From a virus, in IMG/VR virus record IMGVR_UViG_3300045119_000218, positions 1 to 49,295 of that record: 49,295 bases of DNA. The stretch is one strand, 5' to 3'. This document shows positions 36,528-46,600 of this stretch, one piece after another. Positions within the stretch are counted from its first letter, which is position 1, and each line of letters opens with the position of its first letter. The notes beneath the pieces are model-generated. The model was not told where the DNA came from and made no database searches. It saw nothing but the letters and a program-made list of their open reading frames with translations. The translations under genes were made by a program, and so were the position numbers.

Positions 36528-39500
36528 ATGGCCGGCAGCGGCGACAACATACTCCAGTTATTCATCACGGCGAACGTCGAGTCATTGAAGTCGCAGATGG
36601 ATGCTGGTGTCTCCAGTTTTAAGGGCGGCGTCGAGTCCATGAAAGCTGCGGCAGCATCGTTGCCGGACGCGATTGAGACATCGGTAGCGACAGCGGCGGC
36701 AACTTTCATCTCTCTCAATCCCGCGCTCCAGGCTCAAGCCGCAGCGGTGCTCGATCTCAAAGCAGCGTACGCCAGCGCAAAATCGGACATCAAAGAGACC
36801 GAAGATATCATCGCTGAAGCTGGCGGCACCACAGAGGTAACAAGTTCCATTCTCAGAAAGTACGCGGAGGAAACCGCACAGGTCGTGGTCCTGCAGCGTG
36901 CGCTATCCGACGCGACCAAGGAATATGATCGTACCCTTCGCGAACTCCTCAACGCGCAGATACTTTCCGCAGAAGCGTCCAAGGCAGAAGCGGCGGCAAC
37001 GTCTCAAGCCACTGCGGCTGCCGCGACCAATGAAATCACGGATGAAGCGAGAGCACGAGTAAAAGCAAAGTTAGCGGAACTGTCAGCGGCGGATGCAGCG
37101 CGATCGACATCGACAGCGGCGTCACAAGCGGCGGCATCACGCACCACTGCAGCTGCGACAGAGCAAGAGGCGACAGCCGCTAACACTGCGTCAGAAGCCT
37201 ACATCAGACTCGCCAACGCTACCGTCGCCAACGCTCAGGCGCAGGCCGAAGTCCGTGCGATCCTATCCGGCGCGGTAGAGATGACCGGCCTTGAGAGTCA
37301 GTTCACTAATGAACTCGCTCTCGCGCAGGAGAAAGCGGCGGCAACCGCACTGGAACTCGCTGCTGCTACCAAGGCGGTCACTGTCGCAACAGAGGAAGCG
37401 AGCGCGGCACAGTCTACTTTCCGTGGCCGCATTGCCCTGAGCGAATACGGCGTGCGCGGATTCATCTCCGGCATGGTCACGTCGGTCCCGGTCCTGGTCG
37501 GGATCTTCGCGACAGGATTCGCGATCCGGGCTGTCGAAGCGATTCAGAAAACAGAACTAGAGCTGCAGAATCTCTCCATCCTCACTGGGGAAAGTGTCCG
37601 CGATCTCTACGATCTGGGTCAGGCCGCGCAGGCATTCGGTGCCAAGTCTGACGATCTCACCGGCGCGATGCGGCGTCTCGATAAAGTTATCTCTGACGCG
37701 GCTAGTGGCAATGAATCCGCACGTCTGACGCTGCGCGAACTCGGCGTGCAGATGACCGAAATCAATTCAGGAATCGTTCCCAAAACTTCCACAGTCCTGG
37801 CACAGATGTCGGACTACCTGCAGCTCAACGCGGGGAACGCTGAAGTGATGCGAGCTGCGATGCGTGCGTTGGGATCTGACTCGGTCGCACTGGCTGCATT
37901 TCTATCACAGGGCAGCCAGAAAGTTCGCGAGCAGTCCGAACAGTTCGCTCTCACTGGCACCGCGATGGAAAAGAGTGGCGGTGAGGCTCGCAAACTGGCA
38001 CAGCAGCAAGCGGAACTAGGCGCGACCTGGGACCGTATGAAGCTGCCTTTGTTGGAGCTGACTAACACTCTGCTCCCGGCATTCCTCAAAGGTCTCGAAG
38101 CGATCGGCGATGCCGCCACTCTAGGTCTCACACACTTGCCCGATCTGTGGGACAAGGTCCGCGCCGGGATCCAGCTCGCCGTCGATTCCCAGAACGAGTT
38201 CATCCATAACCTCGGCCTAGTGACCGCGAGTAAATTGGGTATCAACGCCGAGGGCGACACTATCGACCTCAAGACGGTGAAAGCGTTTCAACCTCCAGCG
38301 CCTCCGGTCCAGGCGCAGGTCAAAGATACCAAGCCCAAGATTCCCCGCGCTGAAGCCTCGGATCTCCCCGAGTTCCGCGAGGAACTAGCAGAGCGTGAGG
38401 CGGCGTTTGAGGGTTCACGTTCCGCTATGCTCGCGATGGAGTTGGCTTTCTGGGAGAACTTAATCTCCACTGGGCGCGTCAAGGCGCGTGATCTCGTCGC
38501 GGTCCACGCTGAGATAGCCCGTACCGAAATCCAGCTTCGCCGCGAGGTCGTACATGAAGCGGAGAACGAGTCGCGAGACACGATCGCGCTGACGAGAGCT
38601 GGGTCTGACGCGAGAGTAGATGAAGCACAGCGCGGCATGGAACTGGAGCGGCGTCTCCGTGGCAGCGATTCCAGTGAATTTGCCGACGCGCAGAAAGTCT
38701 ATCTGTTGGCAGTGCGCGATCGTGTGGAAGAAACGATCCGGCTGCAGGTCCAGGCGACAGAAGAAAGTGTCGCGCTGGAATCCCGTGGCAGCGCCGGACG
38801 TGTCGCACTGTACCAGTCTGAACTGACGTCACTCAACGCGAGTCTCGCCGCAGCGCAAGCCGCCGTTGCTCGCGAACAGCAGATATGGACTGAGACCGGT
38901 AACGAGCACGCGCATCAGCGGATGCTCATCGAACAGGGCGAGGCGGATTTCATCGTCGGTCAGATCAGTAAAGTCACCAAGGAAGCCAACGCCGCCAGTC
39001 GCGAGCGCACCGCACTGCTGGAGAAAGAAGCCGCTGACGCCGCACGTCTCCACCTGCAGGAGACTATCGGCACCGCTCGCGAGACTATCGGCGACGCCGA
39101 CGTCACCGCACGCGCCCACATTCAGCAGATCGAGCACGACGGTCTGCTCCTGTTCCAGCAGAAGCACACTCTCATCGAACAGATCATCGCGGTCCAGCGT
39201 ACCCAGATCGACGATGCTCTACGTGCTGCGGAAGAAGAAGCCTCGGCTAATCTTGCTCTTGCCAAGACTGTCGAACAGAGAATTGCAGCGGAGCACCAGC
39301 TCGACCAGGTACAGAAGCTACGCGCAGCGGAAATGAAGCGCATCAAGGGAGAGGAGCTGGCCGAAGACAACCGCGTCTCCCAGCAGATGGAGACTAACGC
39401 GTTAAAAGTGGGCAGCGTCATCTCCACTTCGTTCTCCAGTGCGTTCGACAAGATGCTCACGACGCACACGAACTTCGCCGCCGTGATGACCAATTTCTGG

Positions 39501-40109
39501 AACAACATGGTGATCGGATTCGCTCGCATGGGGATCCAGATCTTGGCGGATTGGATCAAGGTTATCGCGGCTCGCGTCGTTGCATGGATCGCGGGAGAAC
39601 AGATCCAAACTGCGGCAGCTCAGTCGGGAGCGTTGCAGCGCAACGGCATCGGAATCGCGGAGACACTGAAATCAATCGGTCGTGCTGCTGCCACTGCCGC
39701 TGCTCACGCGTTCAAATGGGTGATGGAGGTAGTCCCGTTCCCGGCCAACGTCATTCTCGCGCCACTGACCGCTGCAGGCGCGTTCGCATCGGTCCTGGCA
39801 TTCGGTGCCCTTGCCTCCGCCGCCGGTGGTGCTGTTCTCGACAAAGACACTCTCGTCCAGGCTCACGCACGAGAAATGATTCTTCCTGCCAGCATCAGCA
39901 CTGGTCTCCAGAGCGTCATCGCGGGAGGCAGTGTCGGCCCTCAAGGATCCGCGCTCTCCTCATCCGCTGCGGTGCGCGGCAGCACCTTCCACATCAGTCC
40001 CAAGATCACGGTCCACCAGACCGGCGACAGCAGCGGTAGGATGTCTACCGAAGAAATTTCCGCCGCCGTCAGTCTCGGCATCCGAAGGGGGATGATTAAC
40101 CTGACATGA
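36528..40109 (+). CDS. tape measure protein
   Basis: 1193 residues, the longest helical protein in the window, placed after the chaperones. Long Ala/Glu/Thr-rich coiled-coil stretches (residues 1-310 and 620-950), a hydrophobic span (GMVTSVPVLVGIFATGFAIR, about 318), a globular part (EKSGGEARKLAQQQAELGAT) and a C-terminal hydrophobic region with MTNFWNNMVIGFARMGIQIL. At the usual rule of about 0.15 nm per residue the tail would be near 180 nm. ATGA overlap with the next gene. Confidence 0.92.
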   Translation: MAGSGDNILQLFITANVESLKSQMDAGVSSFKGGVESMKAAAASLPDAIETSVATAAATFISLNPALQAQAAAVLDLKAAYASAKSDIKETEDIIAEAGGTTEVTSSILRKYAEETAQVVVLQRALSDATKEYDRTLRELLNAQILSAEASKAEAAATSQATAAAATNEITDEARARVKAKLAELSAADAARSTSTAASQAAASRTTAAATEQEATAANTASEAYIRLANATVANAQAQAEVRAILSGAVEMTGLESQFTNELALAQEKAAATALELAAATKAVTVATEEASAAQSTFRGRIALSEYGVRGFISGMVTSVPVLVGIFATGFAIRAVEAIQKTELELQNLSILTGESVRDLYDLGQAAQAFGAKSDDLTGAMRRLDKVISDAASGNESARLTLRELGVQMTEINSGIVPKTSTVLAQMSDYLQLNAGNAEVMRAAMRALGSDSVALAAFLSQGSQKVREQSEQFALTGTAMEKSGGEARKLAQQQAELGATWDRMKLPLLELTNTLLPAFLKGLEAIGDAATLGLTHLPDLWDKVRAGIQLAVDSQNEFIHNLGLVTASKLGINAEGDTIDLKTVKAFQPPAPPVQAQVKDTKPKIPRAEASDLPEFREELAEREAAFEGSRSAMLAMELAFWENLISTGRVKARDLVAVHAEIARTEIQLRREVVHEAENESRDTIALTRAGSDARVDEAQRGMELERRLRGSDSSEFADAQKVYLLAVRDRVEETIRLQVQATEESVALESRGSAGRVALYQSELTSLNASLAAAQAAVAREQQIWTETGNEHAHQRMLIEQGEADFIVGQISKVTKEANAASRERTALLEKEAADAARLHLQETIGTARETIGDADVTARAHIQQIEHDGLLLFQQKHTLIEQIIAVQRTQIDDALRAAEEEASANLALAKTVEQRIAAEHQLDQVQKLRAAEMKRIKGEELAEDNRVSQQMETNALKVGSVISTSFSSAFDKMLTTHTNFAAVMTNFWNNMVIGFARMGIQILADWIKVIAARVVAWIAGEQIQTAAAQSGALQRNGIGIAETLKSIGRAAATAAAHAFKWVMEVVPFPANVILAPLTAAGAFASVLAFGALASAAGGAVLDKDTLVQAHAREMILPASISTGLQSVIAGGSVGPQGSALSSSAAVRGSTFHISPKITVHQTGDSSGRMSTEEISAAVSLGIRRGMINLT

Positions 40110-40810
40110 GTAACGCTATCTATCCCGCTAAGGTTCGCGGCCTCACATACAGCGTCACCAAGACGCCGGAGTTCTCGACCGTGGTGCAACGCGCAGTCTC
40201 CGCAGCAGAAATCAGAATCCCCAACTGGCAGAATCCCATCTGGCACTGGGACCTGATTTACGATTACCTCTGGGATGATCCCGGCAACATCGCGCCTGGT
40301 CTGACGCAGACCGATCTCCGCACCCTGATGGGATTTTATATGTCGCGCCAGGGAATGTTCGATTCATTCCTCTACTCGGATCCTAACGACAACACAGTCA
40401 CGACGGATGACCAGACACTCCAGGTCGTCGTCAGCGGCGGCACTAGTTACGTCCCAATCCAACGCGCAATGGGTCCGATCGGAGCGCAGTTCTACGAGGA
40501 CGTCACCGATCTCGACGGACCGATCCAGATTTTCGACAACGCAGTGCTGCAGGCTCCGGTTATCAACTACAACATCATCGGTCCCGGCGTCGCACTCGAC
40601 GGATTCAGTTTCGAGGGTCTCGTCGCGCAATGGGTCGGCACTCCCACCGGCCCGATCACGGCCAATTTCGGTTTCTTCTTCCGCGTCAAGTTCGACACCG
40701 ACAAGGTGGACTTTGAAGAGTTCGTGAACAAGCTGTGGACACTGGGCGGCGGTCAGGCGCAATCAAGCAATGCTCTAAAGCTGGTCAGTGCAAGGGTGCC
40801 GTTAGCATGA
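40106..40810 (+). CDS. distal tail protein, DUF2460-like (GTA g12 type)
   Basis: 234 residues. VKTPEFSTVVQ-like strand (YSVTKTPEFSTVVQRAVSA), then NWQNPIWHWDLIYDYLWDD, MGFYMSRQGMFDSFLYSDPN and VPIQRAMGPIGAQFYEDVTD are characteristic of the DUF2460/distal tail family. It connects the tube to the hub. Overlaps its neighbours by four bases at each end. Confidence 0.8.
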   Translation: MSNAIYPAKVRGLTYSVTKTPEFSTVVQRAVSAAEIRIPNWQNPIWHWDLIYDYLWDDPGNIAPGLTQTDLRTLMGFYMSRQGMFDSFLYSDPNDNTVTTDDQTLQVVVSGGTSYVPIQRAMGPIGAQFYEDVTDLDGPIQIFDNAVLQAPVINYNIIGPGVALDGFSFEGLVAQWVGTPTGPITANFGFFFRVKFDTDKVDFEEFVNKLWTLGGGQAQSSNALKLVSARVPLA

Positions 40811-42249
40811 AAATTTTAACTCGCGCAGTGTTGCTCCTGCTGATGATGCTGTTGCCCGGTCTTCTCTACGGGCAGCGCGTCAATAATCTAGTGCCTAATT
40901 TCTCTCCCTCCACCGCGTCGCCGTACACGATCACGGTCAACGGTGACGGGTTCACTCCCGGTGCCACTGTCTTGTGGGAGAGCATCCCACTGAGCACCAC
41001 GTACGTCAGCGCGTATCAGCTCACGGCACTGGTCCCGTGCTGCTTCTCCGTTGACGTCTCGACCGTCCACATCATCGTGCAGCTCTCGGGCGGCCAAACC
41101 TCGATCCCGGTCCTGTTCCAGAACCTGGGCGCACAAGCCCCAATCACATCGACAGTGCCATCGACATTCACCGCAGGAGTTACCACACCGTTAACTGTCA
41201 ACGGTAACTACTTTGTGGCCGGCAGCACAATCACTTTCGATAACATTCCTCAGACGACAACAATGGTGTCGCAGTTCCAGATGACCGCGACTGTTCCCGG
41301 CGGCAACATCGACAGCCGCACCAATCACGTCATCAAGGTGCATTATCCGAAGAATCCGTCGGTGCGCCTGAACCCGCAGACGCTGTCGTTCGGGACGATC
41401 AACACCGGCACCACGTCAACGCTCGATTCCACTCTCAGCAATCTCGCCAGCACCACGCTGACGATCAGTAGCAAAGTGAAATCAGGCGCGGCAGAGTTCT
41501 CGTTCACCGATACCTGCTCCAGCACCGTAGCGCCGTCCGCATCGTGCGTCTTCCATGTCCAGTTCGCGCCGCTGTCCGTGGGCACCTTCGCGGGACAAAT
41601 CGCGGTCACCGACACTGGCGTCGGCTCCCCGCACATCATTTCTTTCAGTGGCGCTGGCACAGGTCCACCTCCTGGCAACGTTCTGCTGTTCTCGCCGTCG
41701 TCGCTCACGTTCCCGACGACAGCGACAGGAGGATCGTCGTCACCGCAAACGATCACGGTTACCAATTCCGGCGCGTCTACCGTCACCATCAGCGGCGTCG
41801 CGCTCACTGGCACTGGGTTAGGCAGCTACAGCATCGCGGATTCATGCACCGGAACTCTAGCGTCACTGGCATCGTGCAACGTCGATGTGACCTTCACTCC
41901 ACTGTCCGCAGGGATCTTGACCGCTGCCGTCCAATTCACCGACACCGGCGTCGGGTCTCCGCAGAACGTTCCGGTTACCGGCACAGGTTCCACGGCGAGT
42001 CACAGCGTTGATGTCGCGTGGACCGCATCAGCATCGAGCGGCGTCACCGGCTACAACGTCTATCGCGGCACCGTCTCTGGCGGCCCCTACACTCAAATCA
42101 ACGGTGCTCTCATCAGCGGCACCACGTACACCGATTTTGCTGTCACCAGCGGACAGAACTACTGCTATGTCGTGACGGCATTCGCTCCGACCGGATATTC
42201 TCCGCAGGAAAGTGTTCATTCAATCGAGAGTTGCGCGACGGTGCCATGA
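40807..42249 (+). CDS. secreted multidomain adhesin (IPT/TIG, ASH-like, FN3) inside the tail-tip genes
   Basis: 480 residues from ATG 40807 (ATGA overlap). Signal peptide MKILTRAVLLLLMMLLPGLL, YGQ. Two IPT/TIG-like domains (YTITVNGDGFTPGATVLWES; TPLTVNGNYFVAGSTITFDN). Two choice-of-anchor D/ASH-like repeats (PQTLSFGTINTGTTST with CSSTVAPSASCVFHVQFAPL; SSLTFPTTATGGSSS with CTGTLASLASCNVDVTFTPL). A C-terminal FN3 domain (VTGYNVYRGTVSGGPYTQI). Such architectures are common in acidobacterial secreted proteins. It sits between the DUF2460-like and DUF2163-like tail genes. Function unknown; host-derived origin is inferred. Confidence 0.78.
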   Translation: MKILTRAVLLLLMMLLPGLLYGQRVNNLVPNFSPSTASPYTITVNGDGFTPGATVLWESIPLSTTYVSAYQLTALVPCCFSVDVSTVHIIVQLSGGQTSIPVLFQNLGAQAPITSTVPSTFTAGVTTPLTVNGNYFVAGSTITFDNIPQTTTMVSQFQMTATVPGGNIDSRTNHVIKVHYPKNPSVRLNPQTLSFGTINTGTTSTLDSTLSNLASTTLTISSKVKSGAAEFSFTDTCSSTVAPSASCVFHVQFAPLSVGTFAGQIAVTDTGVGSPHIISFSGAGTGPPPGNVLLFSPSSLTFPTTATGGSSSPQTITVTNSGASTVTISGVALTGTGLGSYSIADSCTGTLASLASCNVDVTFTPLSAGILTAAVQFTDTGVGSPQNVPVTGTGSTASHSVDVAWTASASSGVTGYNVYRGTVSGGPYTQINGALISGTTYTDFAVTSGQNYCYVVTAFAPTGYSPQESVHSIESCATVP

Positions 42250-43193
42250 GGAAATTTCTTGGCGGTGACGGATCCAACACAACTGCGGCGGTCCTGGCAT
42301 TTCGTCAGGCACGCAATCAATACCTCATGGCGGATCTGGTCCTCATCGGGGAGCTAGAAGACCCTCTCGCGGTGCGTCTCACGTCCTATCCCTCGCCGCT
42401 GCTCTGGTCGCTCTACAGCTCTCCCGATAATCCGTTTCTACCCGCGACCACTACACGCGGCAGGATCACGTCGCAAGAGGGGTTGCAAGTAGACACGCTC
42501 GATTTCTCCTGGTCGCCGCCACTGACGGCATTCGGCACATCACTGGCAACTGCGAACCACTACCAGAAAGCGCAGTCGGGATTCTACGCAAGCAAAAAGT
42601 TTCGTCTCTGGCGTACACTGATGCCGACTCCTGGCGACGCCAATACTTTCGGTGCGTGCATCATGTTCGGCGGCAGGATCCAGGACACCACGATCGAGCG
42701 CGGGAAAATCACCTTTGGCGTCAACTCGTTTCTCGATGTGGTCGATCAGTTGTTGCCGCCTAACGTGATCGAGTGGACCAATACCCTCGCGTCGTACATG
42801 GGAAATATGCCGGTGTTCGCGGACGCTGAAACTACACTGCCGCAATTCACCGTCGTCGCGCCCACATCCAACGGAGTCATCACGGCACAATGCACCGCGC
42901 CCACAGCGAACAAGATTTACGGTGCGAACAAATTCCAGCGCGGATTCATCGCGTTCAACCCCTCGTCATCGCTCGCGGGATACTACGCTACTGTCGCGAC
43001 CAACGTCGATTTCCGCACCGCTGCCGGTGTCCACTACAATCAGTTCACCGTGTATCAGCAGTTCCCCTGGCCGCCAAGCGTGGGCGACACTTTCTACGCG
43101 TCAGTGCAGCCGTCGATGAACCAGCAAGACGCGGTGGCAGCGTCACCGTACGACGCGTTCCGCTGGGTGCCTCAACCGGAAGGTGCAGCTTGA
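42246..43193 (+). CDS. tail hub protein, DUF2163-like (GTA g13 type)
   Basis: 315 residues from ATG 42246, overlapping the adhesin stop as ATGA; a longer reading inside the adhesin gene is rejected. LMADLVLIGELEDPLAVRLT at the start, TTTRGRITSQEGLQVDTLDF, then IQDTTIERGKITFGVNSFLD and FTVYQQFPWPPSVGDTFYAS resemble DUF2163/BR0599-type hub proteins. It precedes NlpC/P60 as in gene transfer agents. Confidence 0.72.
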   Translation: MRKFLGGDGSNTTAAVLAFRQARNQYLMADLVLIGELEDPLAVRLTSYPSPLLWSLYSSPDNPFLPATTTRGRITSQEGLQVDTLDFSWSPPLTAFGTSLATANHYQKAQSGFYASKKFRLWRTLMPTPGDANTFGACIMFGGRIQDTTIERGKITFGVNSFLDVVDQLLPPNVIEWTNTLASYMGNMPVFADAETTLPQFTVVAPTSNGVITAQCTAPTANKIYGANKFQRGFIAFNPSSSLAGYYATVATNVDFRTAAGVHYNQFTVYQQFPWPPSVGDTFYASVQPSMNQQDAVAASPYDAFRWVPQPEGAA

Positions 43194-43657
43194 GAGACAA
43201 AATCATCGCCGAGGCGCGGACCTGGATCGGGACTCCCTACGTCCTGGGCGCGTGCGTCCGTGGGGCTGGTGCCGACTGCGCGACATTTATCTACGGCGTG
43301 CTCCACGCTCTCGGCATGATTAACGACGAGACCATCGGACATTTTAGTCCTGATTGGTTCGCGCACACCGACGAGGAAATCTACCCGCGACGTCTATTGC
43401 GTCACGCGTTCAAGACCGCTGTCGGGATCTCCTACACCACGCTGGAGACTCAGCCTGGGAACATCGTCCTCACCAGGCACTCGACCAGCAGTCGCGTCTT
43501 CAACCACGCTGGTATCGTCGTCAAATGGCCGCACCTGATCCACGCTATCGATCCCTGCATAACGGAAGTGAACGCGACACAGCACTCGATGTGGTGCAAT
43601 CGGGAAGTGGCGGTATTCGATCCCGTCGCCAAGTTTGAACTGGAGCACATCTCGTGA
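43190..43657 (+). CDS. NlpC/P60 cell-wall peptidase of the tail tip (GTA g14 type)
   Basis: 155 residues from TTG 43190, overlapping the previous stop as TTGA, with GGAAGG upstream. IIAEARTWIGTPYVLGACVR, then GAGADCATFIYGVL holds the catalytic Cys. VFNHAGIVVKWPHLIHAI holds the His. This is the NlpC/P60 fold used by tail tips to open peptidoglycan at DNA entry. Confidence 0.88.
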   Translation: MRDKIIAEARTWIGTPYVLGACVRGAGADCATFIYGVLHALGMINDETIGHFSPDWFAHTDEEIYPRRLLRHAFKTAVGISYTTLETQPGNIVLTRHSTSSRVFNHAGIVVKWPHLIHAIDPCITEVNATQHSMWCNREVAVFDPVAKFELEHIS

Positions 43658-46600
43658 TCGGTGGAAAGTCCAACTCGGCGTCCAAGCCCACAGCTCTAGG
43701 TACCATGCTCAATGCCGCGACGTACGGCATGACGAAGCCGACGATCATCGGCACCACACGGTCTACATTGCTCGCGATCTGGGCAGCAAATTTGCGTAAG
43801 GGCGGCAGCCACAAGAAAGCGAAAAAGGGCAAAGGTCCACCCACCTACGTCGAGAACGTGGACTTCCTCGTCGGCAGCAACCCGATCGAGGGAGTGCTGC
43901 AGCTCTGGTCGAACAACACCAATCGCTACACGATGGAGTTCGTGAAGTACACTGTGTCGCCGGGGAATATCCTGACCATTCCCGATTCTCACTTCTACTT
44001 TGTTCTCGGTGTCACGGCCAACGTCGATCTCGTCGGGACCTTCGACGACTACGGAGATCCGGCGTCAGCTACCGGCGTCAATGTCCTGTTCCCGTTCGGA
44101 TTCCCTGGTCCACCCAGCACAGGTACCGGATACAACATCGGAGACACATTCCTCGTCACGGGCGGCGACGGCAACTGCGTCGGTCGCGTTGACGGCGTCA
44201 GCGGCGGCGTCCCCACATCGCTCGCGGTAGATTTCCCTGGTTCCGGTTACGTCGGTGCGAACGGAGTCCCGACCACTACACTCACGGGCGGCGGTACCGG
44301 CCTCCAGGTTGACGTCGCTTTCCTCGGGAAGAAGTTCTACAACAACAGCTACGAGCACCCGCTGTGGAATATCTGGCACCCAGGGCCGAATCTCGTGAAC
44401 ATGAATTACGCACGCCAGTATCCCTGGCTCTTTAACTGGCAGCCGGGATCCAACGTCATCACGTTTCCCTACTATCAGAATTTCCTGGCTCCCGGCAATG
44501 GATTACCTAATGGTACTGGTGTCATCAATGTCTATTACATGCGTCTCACCAGCGCCACCAAGTTCCAACCTCCGATCACGTACAATCGTATGTCGTTTGA
44601 ACAGATCCTGGGCAGCGGGACCGAATATGCCGACGCGGGACTCTCGTCGCAACAGGATCTCCACCCGTGCGACGCGGGACTAGGGTCATCGGACATCGAC
44701 CTCGGCAGCACCGGGATGCTTCCCGACTGGCGCGTGGAAGTTAAAGGTAGCCACTGTATCCATCCTCACGGCGACGCAGACTTCGTGGACATGATCGAAG
44801 ACGCCATGATGTCCGGGCAGCTGCAGGTGTTGTCGCAACTGGGCCTGATCCAGCGCGGCCTCAACTGTAACGACCTCCCCGGCACGATCCAGAAATCGAT
44901 GTACCTGCAGCTGGAACCTACACCCACTGCACAGATCCCGTTCACGCAGGCTAACGGTGTCGGCAATCTCATTCTCAACTTCACGCGCTGGCGCTCGGGC
45001 GGCGGACCTCCCACTATTTTCGACGATGCCGGTGACGCGTTCACCCCGATCATGCTCGGCAGCAACGTTGGCTTCTGGTATGCCAATTCAGTAGGTTTCC
45101 CTATCGGTAATAGAGTGTCCGCGGTGTGGAACAGCGGCGGCGGATTCTCGTTCGACGTCCGCACTTATATTTTCGAGATGGATCCCGGCACCAATGAAGT
45201 CGAGAACACAGCGGTGGCGCAAGGGACTACAGTAGGCGCGGCGGATATTTCTCTCTCGATCACGGTCACGCGCCCCAGCTATATTCTCCTCGCTGTCGAA
45301 TCCCCGTCGGTGAACAACACCAATGTCCCTGTCCACTGGGATAGCGTCATTCCCAACCTCCAACCTGGGACCAATCAACCTCTGCTGTGCAAGCGATTCG
45401 TCGCGGCTGCCGGGACCTACACGGTCAAATTCCATATCGACGCGGCTACGGTCTACAACATCGGCATGATCGCGATGTCCGGCGCACCTTCACCGCTACC
45501 CAAGGCGCTAGGGAACATTCTCGATAACGACACCTTGGAGCTGACGCGCAACCAATGTTGGGCGAACGGTCTGGTCGGCAGCATCGCGATGCGGTCACAG
45601 CGCAAAGCATCAGAGTGGTTGAAGGAATACTACCAGTGCGCCAACGCCGCACCTGTCTGGTCCGGTGACGTGCTCAAAACTATTCCCCGCAGCGAAGTCA
45701 GCGCGGTCGGTGCCGGTGTCATTTTCAATTCCTACTACGCGTCCGGTCCCATCACGACACTGACGCAAGACGATCTCGTCGCGGACAACAAGAAATCTCC
45801 AGTAATCATCAAGCGCAAAGCACAGGTCGATGCCAACAACGTTGACAAGATCCAATTCTGCGATCGCGACAACGACTACAATCACTCGACGGCGTCACAA
45901 CCGGAATCCGCCGCAATCACGTTCGCCGGTCCCAGGCCACTGCCGCCGACACTGCTGGAAGAGATCCAGGACCCGCTGGTAGCTCGCAAGATCCTGGCGA
46001 TCTCGGTGCGCCGTAAAACTCATCTGCTCAATACTTATTCCTTTACCATGACGCAGAAGTGGTCGGGACTTGAGGCGCGAGACCTAATCAAGATTCCCGA
46101 TCCCAACAATTTACTCAGCTACATCGACGTGATCCTCACTAAAGTTGTCGAGAACGAGAATCTCGACCTGGACTGTGAAGCTGAACCTTTCATCTACGGT
46201 CTCAATGCTCCCGACTCCGACGCTATTGGTGTCACTGTCGTCGCGCCGAACAATCCCGATAGCGGTGTTGTTCCCGCTCTCGTCAACACTCCGATATTCC
46301 TAGAGCCGCCGACGGCAATGACCGTGAACGGTGAACAGGAACTCTGGATACCCGTGAGCAACGCCGATCCCAACTACGGCGGATGCTTCGTGTGGGTCTC
46401 GACCGACGGCGGCACATCGTACGGCGCGAATCCGATCGCGACCATCTTCGGCAACGCAGTGACAGGTGTCCTGACACAGTCCTGGCCTGCGGGACTCGAC
46501 CCTGATGTCGTTAACGATCTTAAAGTAGACCTCAGCGAGAGCCTCGGCACACTTGCATCGTTCCCGGTCTCGGACATGAATAATTTTGTCCACCCGTTCT